Shown here: piece by piece, positions 27,752-35,066 of the stretch
Numbering within the stretch: the stretch's first letter is position 1
Layout: the number at the start of each line of letters is the position of its first letter
Assembly (NCBI GenBank): GCA_001275005.1
Contig: JWZX01002470.1
Location: 1 to 48,914 of the forward strand
DNA length: 48,914 nt
DNA from: Chrysochromulina tobinii
Lineage: Eukaryota; Haptophyta; Prymnesiales; Chrysochromulinaceae
Direction: 5' to 3'
The notes under the pieces: model-generated
Told to the model about the DNA's origin: nothing
What the model saw: only the letters and a program-made list of their open reading frames with translations
Database searches by the model: none
Translations under genes and position numbers: made by a program

Positions 27752-30157
27752 TCACACGTGTTGCGACGCATGCTTCTCGATAAACTCCTGGGTCCTCCGC
27801 ATCACACGCAGCAGGTTCTTGACGCCGGTCATGTAGCCGTCCTCCTCGCATGCGGCGGTGCCCTTCCACGGCCTCGTGTGGTCGGTGGAGGTGCCCGGCG
27901 CCAGCGGCGACACGAAGCCAAAGTTGATCATCTTGAGCTCCACCTGGGGCGAGATCGCGATCCGATTAGGGCGAGATCAGATCTGGCAAGGGGAGGCACT
28001 CCTTAGGGCGAGTGGCACTTCCGAGGCCCTCTGGGCAAGATCAGTGCAGATCAGGGCAGATCAGTGGAGATCAGTGGAGATCGGGGGAGATCAGGGGCGG
28101 TTGGCACTTCCGAAGCCCTCGAGCGAGTGTCACACGCATACCTTGTCGATGCGCGCCTTGTCATCGTAGAACAGCAGCAGGCCCGAACGGAGCATGAGGT
28201 GCGACGAGAAGAAGGAGGAGCGCTGCAGCGCCGCGATGAGCGTCTCGAGCTTGACTACGAACGCCTTGGCGAGCGCGACGTCGTACTGCAGAAAGGTGGC
28301 GAAGGCCTTGCACACGTCCGATTCCTCCTTGAGGGTCTCGAGGTATTTCCCCGCAGGCAGCGGCAGATCGGCGAGCTCACCGTTGACGACGGTTCGAGAG
28401 GCATCGATGCGGAAGCCGAGCTGCGCTGTGGAAGCATGCTCGTCGAGGAAGGTGAGGTAGCGTAGCAGCGACACGCCACCCGCCGCCTTGTCGGCCTCGG
28501 TCACAGCGCTCGGGTCGAACTCAAGCATTCGATCGAGCCTCTCGGGCTGCAGGTCCGCCTGCGCCTCGGGTGCAAAGTCATCTGCAACAACGGTACGTAC
28601 ACCCAGCAATATCCCCATCGCGCACGGCACCGTCATGCCCGCTGCAAGGTCCTGCATCCGGATCTCAAACTCCTCCAGATGCTCGGCCGCCGCCTCCGCC
28701 GTCGCCAGTGCACTCTCGACGTGACCAGCGTTCGGAGACACCGGAGGGTTGCTGTTCCCGTCAGGGCCGCGAAAGAGGGTTGCCACCTGTGCGACGGCTT
28801 TCACTTTGGCGAGGGGTCTGGTCCTCTGGCGCGTGATCGAGCGCCGGAACGACGTCCTCTCCTCGGGATCGGCCTCGTCGTCCGCGTTGCTCTTGATGCC
28901 GTAGATGGCCGGGATGTGGTTGGCCAGGTGACCACAAGACCCGATGGCGCGAAAGATCTGCGCCTCGCGCGCCGAGCAGAGCTTGCGGATCACGGCAAGC
29001 CCCTCGCGCTTCCAGTTGGGCACATAGCCGATCGCCTTGCCGAGGTGGGAGGGCCCCGCGGCGGACTGCGCCATCATCGCCGCGCGGTTGGAGAAAGCTT
29101 GCTCAATCTCCTCGGGCGTCACCTCGACGAGCATCACGGGCTGAGGTGGCAGCACCTGCCTGTCGCCGTCGGTGAGCCACTTGTGCGCGCGCAGCTGCAC
29201 GAGCGTGAGCCGGCGCTCGAAGTCGCGCGTGAGCAGCCCCTCGATGACCGCCCCAATGCCGGCCGACACCTCCTTTGGCGCTGGTGTGACCTCCTCCGCC
29301 TGTTGGATTTGCTCCATCAAGAGCATCACCGTCGGCGCGTTAAAGGGCATCCGGCCCGTGAGCCAAAGATACATGGTGACGCCTACGGCCCAAAGGTCAA
29401 CCACGCGGTTGTCGTACTGGCCCGACGAGTCGCGGCTGCACAGCTCGGGCGAGAAGAACGGAGGCGTACCCACCGTCTTCGCAGCGCCCTCATCGCCCTC
29501 GCAAAGCGACGAGGTGCCGAAGTCGCAAATCTTGAGCATGCCTGCGGCGCCAAATGAGCCGTCGCACGTGAGGAGCAGGTTGTCGGGCTTGATGTCACGG
29601 TGCACGATCTGGTGCATGTGCAGGTACTCGAGCCCCATCACCAGATGCCGCATGTGCGACCAGACCACGCACTCTGGCAAAGGGATAGGCCTGCCCTGAT
29701 GGTCCATCTTCTGGGACGGCCCACCGTCGACGAACTCGAGCACGATGTAGAGCTCGTCGTGCGTCGGGTCGAGAATCACGTCGAACATGTGCACGCAGTT
29801 CGGGTGCGCGATCTTCTTCATAGTGGCGATCTCGAGCTTCACCGAGTCGAGTGCGGAGCTCGCCTTGCCCGTCCGCTGCCGCTTGAGCGCTGACTTGCGC
29901 AGCACCTTGATCGCGTACGTCTCGCCGTCCTTTTTGCCCAGGAAGACCTCGCCGAACGCGCCCTTCCCGAGCGACTGCTTGACCTCATAGCCGTTGATCT
30001 TCTTGATATGGTGGCCCTCCTTGTCCACGTCGGCGTGCTCGTTGGTAATCGCACGCATCATCGAGCCCCTTCGCCCAAGCCCACCGACGCCGTGCGTCTG
30101 CCTCAAGGCCTCCTCATACTGGGCGTTCCAAGCGCTCCGACTCGGGGCACACCCCAT
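27752..30157 (-). CDS. CaMKK-like protein kinase fused to a degenerate inositol polyphosphate kinase domain
   Basis: Two exons (30157-28142 and 27943-27752) encode 735 residues. The MGCAPSRSAW start is a strong N-myristoylation plus palmitoylation signal, so the protein is probably membrane-bound. Residues 57-330 form a complete Ser/Thr kinase: GKGAFGEV 64-71, K84, HRDIKPDN 187-193, DFG 212-214, TVGTPPFFSPE. The following LVEVTPEEIEQAF (343-355) matches the segment after the CaMKK catalytic domain. Residues about 375-735 align with inositol-trisphosphate 3-kinases (LEFDPSAVTEADKAAGGVS, STAQLGFRIDA, EDGYMTGVKNLL). In this domain the P-x3-D-x-K-x-G motif reads PCAMGILLG (Gly515 and Leu517 replace Asp and Lys), SSLL reads SGLL, and the metal-binding Asp of IDF is Asn679 (MINF). 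It is therefore probably a pseudokinase, perhaps a phosphoinositide or inositol-phosphate sensor. Family calls are from motifs; the role is inferred. Confidence 0.88.
27944..28141 (-). other. Kinase gene intron (198 bases) with internal repeats
   Basis: The phase-0 intron begins GTATGCGTG and ends CTCGCCCCAG. Removal joins ARIDK to VELKMINFG, restoring the inositol kinase C-terminus. Inside are about six 10-base units near CTGATCTCCA, and a repeat of GAGGGCYTCGGAAGTGCCA about 90 bases apart. The tandem makeup suggests a mobile or expanding intron. Confidence 0.85.
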
Positions 30158-30423
30158 CCAAACGATTTGCCCGGTCGAGCCTCTCTAAGCAAGAGCGCCT
30201 CTAAGCGAGCGAGCGAGTGAGCGAGCGAGCAGAGCGATCCTTACGACGGGAAAGAAGGGCCTATTGCTTGCAAAGTAGTGCTGGCTCAAGACAGCGTTCG
30301 TGCTGGTGAGTGAGCGCGCGTTGTGTTGAACAGCAACTCAACTTGACAGCCTGGTAAGCGCGACTTACCTAGATCCACCTTTCCAAAGAACGGAAACTTT
30401 GACGAAACAAGCAGGATGGACCC
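30158..30423. promoter_or_regulatory. Divergent promoter region, kinase / HMG-CoA lyase
   Basis: The 266 bases between the two outward-facing starts contain GAGCGAGC-type simple repeats near the kinase start (about 30200-30230). No TATA element was recognised. Confidence 0.4.
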
Positions 30424-31482
30424 ATGCGACTGAGTTTCATGCGCCTCCGTGTTCACGGGCCCAGCGCCCATGCAGCAGATGTGCTGAGGTGCGCGACGCG
30501 GCTCGCCCGCCGTTCAGTGCATGCGCGCCCGTCATACTACCCAGCCAAGGTCGCCATCTACGAGGTGGGCGCCCGCGACGGCCTGCAGAATGAGCCGACG
30601 GTGCTCGACGCCGCTGAGCGCACGGCATTCATCAACATGCTCTCGATGACGGGCGTCGCCTCGGTCGAGGCGGCGTCCTTTGTGCACCCGAAGCTGGTGC
30701 CTCAGATGGCGGGCGCCGCTGAGATCATGCAGACCATCCGGCGCCACAAGCACGTCGCCTATCCGGTGCTCGTGCCGAACCGGCGGGGCTATGATGACGC
30801 TCTCAAGGCTGGCTCGAGCGCAGTCGCCGTCATGTGTTCTGCGAGCAATACATTTGCGCAAAGGAACGTGAAGCAGACGATGCAGCAGCAGGTCGAGGGT
30901 GCCGTAGAGCTCGCCGCTGATGCCGTCGGCAGGGGCGTCCCCATCCGCGGCTACATCTCGTGCGCGCTCGGCTGCCCGTTTGAGGGTGCAGTGCCCGTGG
31001 AGGTGGTCGTAGCGCTTGCCAAGGCGCTGGCCGATGCCGGGTGCGACGAGGTGGTACTTGCCGACACGATCGGTACGGGCACGCCCGGCGGCATGGCCGC
31101 ACTCCTAGCATCCGTGCAACCTCAAGTGCCCGTCGAGCGTCTCGCGGTGCACTGCCACGACACATACGGCCAAGCACTCGCCAACATTCTCGTGGCGCTC
31201 CAGCACGGCGTCGCGTCGATCGACTCGTCGGTAGCCGGCCTGGGCGGCTGCCCGTTCGCCGGGCCGGGCGCCGCGGGCAATGTCGCGACTGAGGACGTGC
31301 TCTACATGCTCCATGGGCTTGGCATCGAGACGGGGGTCGATTTTGATCGCGTCGTGCTCGCAGGCGAGTACATCATCGGCAAGCTCGGGCGTGGGAACGC
31401 CTCGAAGGCGGCCGTCGCGAGTCTCCGTCGCCGTCCAAACGACTTCACGGCGGCCACTGCGCGCGCTGCCGCCTCCACGTAA
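30424..31482 (+). CDS. HMGCL: Hydroxymethylglutaryl-CoA lyase
   Basis: The 352-residue protein has an Arg-rich, acid-poor leader of about 35 residues, typical of mitochondrial import, and then the DRE-TIM barrel. The enzyme cleaves HMG-CoA to acetyl-CoA and acetoacetate, the last step of leucine breakdown. Seen: VGARDGLQNE (catalytic Arg and Asp), GYISCALGCPFEG, the metal-binding HCHDTYGQ, and the Cys signature SVAGLGGCPFAGPGAAGN. That Cys loop has one residue more than the common form (G-G-C-P-Y-A-x-G-A-x-G-N). The rest (NVATEDVLYMLHGLGIETGV) is standard. The gene is intronless and the start at 30424 gives a good leader. Identification is firm. Confidence 0.95.
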   Translation: MRLSFMRLRVHGPSAHAADVLRCATRLARRSVHARPSYYPAKVAIYEVGARDGLQNEPTVLDAAERTAFINMLSMTGVASVEAASFVHPKLVPQMAGAAEIMQTIRRHKHVAYPVLVPNRRGYDDALKAGSSAVAVMCSASNTFAQRNVKQTMQQQVEGAVELAADAVGRGVPIRGYISCALGCPFEGAVPVEVVVALAKALADAGCDEVVLADTIGTGTPGGMAALLASVQPQVPVERLAVHCHDTYGQALANILVALQHGVASIDSSVAGLGGCPFAGPGAAGNVATEDVLYMLHGLGIETGVDFDRVVLAGEYIIGKLGRGNASKAAVASLRRRPNDFTAATARAAAST

Positions 31483-32385
31483 CGCTATCATAGCGGCCTC
31501 CGGTTCCGTCCCTTGGCCACCCTCCGGCGCGTATAAAAACTAACCATGTTTGTCTCTTGACTTGGGGTTCCATAACCGGAGATTTCTGAAAACTATGTAT
31601 ATCAGGGACACGCGGGGATGGCGGTCTTCCGGTTCCGCTCGGACGTCTTACGATAAGACGTCTTTCGTCTCTTTTTCGTCTCGGACGCGAGGGGTCGCGG
31701 GCCGCGGGCATGGCCGCGCCGGGGCGGCCGCAGAGCGCGGGCCCGGGCGCACAAGGCACTGGTTGCCGCGGGGGCCGGGGCCGCCCGGGGGCCGGCCGCC
31801 GCTCCAGCTTGCCGCCGCGCGCGCCGCCTTACTTGCCCCCTGGTGGACCGTGTGCTCCCGCGTGTCGGCGTGTGCCCCGGCGGACCCCGCGGGGGGGTCT
31901 GCACGGACCCGGCGGCGCGTCGGCCGCGTGTTCGCGAGGGCGGTGGGGTCGCGCGCGCGGGCCGGCCGGGCGACCGGCGTGCCCGCCCGCGAGTTTCTAT
32001 ACCCGACGCGCCTCGCCCTCGGGCGCTTCCTCGCGGTCGCGCGCGGCGCACGGCGGGGATCGGCGACGGGACGACCGTATCCGTACGAGTGACGTGACCT
32101 CCGCACAGTGTGGTGAGCGGGCGCACGGTAGACGCAAGACGGGACCGCACGCTGGACGACCGCAGGGGAAAACTCTAGCATTTGAGCGCACGTTCCTCCT
32201 CTAATATGGACACGCGTACTTGGCTCAGAGCATCCCCTCGGGTTGTGCTCCACCGCAAACTCACGTACCTCGCTCATTCGTTCACAGGCCGCACAGTCTG
32301 CTGCACTCTTTCCGATGATAAAGGCCAGGCGGACCCCCGACGACCTGGCTGTGACTGCCCAATCCCAGCTGCGACTCTAGCGGGC
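31483..32385. other. GC-rich intergenic stretch
   Basis: About 900 bases lie between HMG-CoA lyase and the 3' end of the plastid-targeted gene. The middle (about 31690-32090) is extremely GC-rich and therefore open in several frames on both strands; those frames are Arg/Pro/Gly-rich with no family features and are not called. A perfect hairpin lies at 31642-31662. Nothing else is recognised. Confidence 0.5.
31642..31662. repeat. Perfect 9-base hairpin followed by a T-rich tract
   Basis: GACGTCTTA and TAAGACGTC flank a 3-base loop (CGA), and TTTCGTCTCTTTTTCG follows. It resembles an RNA 3'-end or terminator structure. It is 160 bases past the HMG-CoA lyase stop, so it may lie in that transcript. 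The role is unproven. Confidence 0.45.
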
Positions 32386-33008
32386 TTACTGGGGGAGGAG
32401 CCCCTTGCGGCCCTTGCGGTTGTACAGCTTCTTGACGGAGTCCGGCATCGCGCCCCAGCCAATCCACTTGTCGCCGTCAGCGCCGAGGAAGTCAACGCCG
32501 GAGAGAAAGAGCTGCTTGGCATAGGCTGCAAAACGAGAGAGCACACATGGAGCGGGGACGTCAACGAGCCATCCGGGGAACGGGCGTTGGTTCGTCCGGG
32601 GGTCTGCTTACTGCCAGGCTGGTTGGTGACCCACGGGAAGATGCCGCCCTTGCCCTCAGTCGACGACGAGCGCTTGCCCGAGGAGACGACCGTGCGCTTG
32701 GCGGGTGCCTTCTTGGCCGGCGCCGGCGCAGCCTTCTTCGCCGGGGCCGGCGCAGCCTTCTTCGCCGGGGCCGGCGCCGCCTTCTTCGCAACCGGCGCCG
32801 CCGCCTTCTTCGGCGCCGCCTTCTTCACAGGGGCTGCGGCCTTGGCAGCAGGTGCCGCCTTCTTCGGCGCCGCCTTCTTCGAGGAGCTGAACATGGTCAC
32901 GGCGGACGCGCGCGCAGACTGCGAAACCATGACCGAGGCCACGGGCGCGGTGAACGCGCTCGACGAGGCGATGAGGGCAGCCACAGCGACGAAGAGACGA
33001 AGTGCCAT
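32386..33008 (-). CDS. Plastid-targeted Lys/Ala/Pro-rich protein, two exons
   Basis: Exons 33008-32612 and 32525-32386 encode 178 residues. The leader MALRLFVAVAALIASSSAFTAP is a signal peptide ending in an ASAFAP-like motif, the standard entry signal for red-lineage secondary plastids, followed by a Ser/Ala-rich transit stretch. Residues about 45-105 are a Lys/Ala/Pro repeat (units such as KKAAPAPA, three near-perfect copies), resembling histone-H1-like tails. The C-terminal 55 residues, restored by splicing (GIFPWVTNQPGTYAKQLF and then GDKWIGWGAMPDSVKKLYN), look like a conserved globular or thylakoid-associated part. I do not recognise the family; a small photosystem-associated subunit is a guess. 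It is divergent from the EEP gene. Confidence 0.75.
32526..32611 (-). other. Intron (86 bases) in the plastid-targeted gene
   Basis: It begins GTAAGCAGAC and ends CGTTTTGCAG, both good consensus sites, and splits a Thr codon (A|CC). There is no sign of a flanking duplication, so it looks like an ordinary spliceosomal intron. Confidence 0.88.
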
Positions 33009-33145
33009 CGCGACTAGATTTCTCGAGATCAGAACGCAAATTGATCAGCGCGGCCAATTTCCCACAGCAACGCGTAGATTCCTGCGTCCTCTCTACAGTT
33101 GGAGTGCCGGCCGGATGACTGACTGTCCCTTCCAACCTTGTCAAC

Positions 33146-33190
33146 TTGACTTGACTCGACTTGACTTGACTTGACTTGACGTGACTTGAG
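33146..33190 (+). repeat. TTGAC pentanucleotide repeat in a divergent promoter
   Basis: Nine 5-base units, mostly TTGAC, end about 10 bases before the ATG of the EEP gene at 33201. They lie in the 192-base gap between two divergent genes. It may be a simple microsatellite; its position makes it part of the 5' untranslated region or core promoter. Confidence 0.8.
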
Positions 33191-33200
33191 TGCGGGATTG

Positions 33201-34421
33201 ATGTGGACGTCGGTGGTGCGCGGGGCGTCGTTGGTGCGTCGTCCGTTCGCGGCTGCGGCATTCGCTACGGTTGGTTTGGCCGTGACGGGTGGGATAAGTG
33301 CTGGTGGACGGCACTCGTTGGTGACGAGCTCGCTCGCCGAGGCCGCAGCGGCGCCCCCTGGATTCGTGAGGGTGGTATCGTACAACGTGCTCTCGTCGCA
33401 CCTCTGCGAGCCGGATCACTTTCTCAAGTGCGCGCCGGCCGATCTGGATCCAGCCACGCGGCGCCAGCGCGTGGAGGCCCTGCTCAAGCCGCAATGCGAG
33501 GCGGAGGCCGTCATTTGCCTGCAGGAGATGTCGGTGCAATGGGTTGGCGAGATGGCACCCTTCTTTGAGAAAGCGGGCTACACCGTCGTGAGCGGCAACT
33601 ATGGCAACCCATTCAACGGATACATGGGCTGCTCGCTCGCGTGGCCGGCCAAACGCTTCGAAGCAGAGGCCGTGGACATCAAGCGCGCCGCCGACGTCAA
33701 GCCATGGCCGAAGAGGCCGAAGAAGCCGCTGCCACCGCGCCTCGTCCAGACCTGGCGGGCGATCAAGCGCATCTGGGGGCTGGGCGAAGAGCCCCAGCCG
33801 CCCTTCAACCCACACGAGGAAGCCTCTCGCCGCCACAACATGCTCGTGAGCGCACGGCTGCGCTGCAAGCGGTCCGGTAAGCTCGTGTCCATCACCACGT
33901 ACCACATGCCGTGTTTGTTCGGTTCGGACGCCAAATGCCAGGTGATGACGTATCACGCGGCGCTCGCAGCGCAGCATGCGCGCGCCTTTGCACAAGGCGC
34001 GCCGTTTATACTCGCGGGCGACTTCAACTTCAAGCCGCACGATGCCCCTTACCAGCTGCTTACGACGTCAGAGCTCCCTACCGGTCACCCACACATGCCG
34101 CCGCCCAATCCAGGCGACACGTGGCGGCCGACCATCGCCGCGCCGCTCGCCTCGGCCTACGTCGCTGTTAACGGCGCCGAGCCCGAGTTCACCAACCTGG
34201 CGGTCACCAAGTTCAACAAGCCCGACGAGCCGCCGTTTTGCGAGACGCTCGACTACATCTTCCTCGGCGATGGCGCGAAATTCAAGTGGAGGGCCCTCAG
34301 CGTGCGGCCGCTGCCCAAGCGCGCCGAGGTGCTGCCCACCTGCAGCTCTTACCCGAGCGCCACCGAGCCGTCCGACCATACCGCCATCTGGGTCGACCTG
34401 GAGCTCACGGATGCTTTTTGA
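33201..34421 (+). CDS. Endonuclease/exonuclease/phosphatase (EEP) family protein
   Basis: The 406-residue protein starts at the first ATG (33201). The leader (MWTSVVRGASLVRRPFAAAA) is Arg- and Ala-rich and could direct it to mitochondria or plastid. The EEP fold is complete: VVSYNVLSS (metal Asn), ICLQEMS (metal Glu), TTYHMPCLFG, AGDFNFKP (Asp/Asn), DYIFLGD and the final PSDHTAIWVDL (Asp/His). Within the superfamily it looks most like CCR4/nocturnin/2'-phosphodiesterase-type nucleases; a phosphatase is less likely. It has an insert rich in Lys/Pro (about 155-185: KPWPKRPKKPLPPR). All catalytic residues are present. The exact substrate cannot be read from sequence. Confidence 0.85.
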   Translation: MWTSVVRGASLVRRPFAAAAFATVGLAVTGGISAGGRHSLVTSSLAEAAAAPPGFVRVVSYNVLSSHLCEPDHFLKCAPADLDPATRRQRVEALLKPQCEAEAVICLQEMSVQWVGEMAPFFEKAGYTVVSGNYGNPFNGYMGCSLAWPAKRFEAEAVDIKRAADVKPWPKRPKKPLPPRLVQTWRAIKRIWGLGEEPQPPFNPHEEASRRHNMLVSARLRCKRSGKLVSITTYHMPCLFGSDAKCQVMTYHAALAAQHARAFAQGAPFILAGDFNFKPHDAPYQLLTTSELPTGHPHMPPPNPGDTWRPTIAAPLASAYVAVNGAEPEFTNLAVTKFNKPDEPPFCETLDYIFLGDGAKFKWRALSVRPLPKRAEVLPTCSSYPSATEPSDHTAIWVDLELTDAF

Positions 34422-34439
34422 GGGCGAGGCCCGCGGGTT

Positions 34440-34512
34440 GCATCTCGAGGTTGCATCTCGAGGTCACATCTCGAGGTTGCACCTCGATGTTGCATCTCGA
34501 GGTTACATCTCG
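34440..34512 (+). repeat. 13-base tandem repeat just after the EEP stop
   Basis: Five full units and one partial of GCATCTCGAGGTT begin 18 bases after the stop codon. They fall in the proximal 3' untranslated region. Confidence 0.85.
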
Positions 34513-35066
34513 CCCGGCATCCCGCTGTGGACTCGCTGGAGTGACATCAGAGTGAAATGCGCGGCAAGAACCGAACGGACGAGCCCGCGGCCTCGGGCGC
34601 GCTCCATTGCGCGGCATTGGAGCGTTCTGATCGAGAATCTAATACACGCCTGAGACGGAGATAGCCGCCCGTATCGGCGCGCGACGGTAGGAGATGTTCT
34701 TAAACTGATCCCCCTAACCCCTTTGCATGCGACCAGTCACATACCGCGAGCCGGCGCTCTTCGAACGCGCGCACTGGGCGCGCACCGTCTGAACGGGCCC
34801 CCGCTCGGGCGCTGGCGGTGGCGCTGTCCCGGGGCCTCGCCCTCCACCCACGCCCCACGGTCGATTCTCAAACTAGAAACTTGCTACTTGACTACGTAAA
34901 AGGTAAATGCACACCCATGTCACAACCCTGTGGCTGTGAGCGCATGCTCCGTTTCTCGTATGGGGTCTTGTAAGGTGGTGTGTGTGTCCTGAGTAATAGT
35001 GTCGTTCTTGACGCGGTGTCGTGTTCACGTTCACACAATGAGAACACCCTCGCGGATCGCCTAGAA
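34513..35066. other. Intergenic stretch upstream of the SFI1-like gene
   Basis: About 550 bases separate the EEP tail repeats from the SFI1 start. The frame of the SFI1 protein is open from 34980, but has no ATG before 35067. No other feature was recognised. Confidence 0.5.

Noticed and set aside
31550-32277. Several 160-210-residue frames in the GC-rich block
   Set aside because: Stop codons are rare in such DNA; the products are Arg/Pro/Gly low complexity on both strands.
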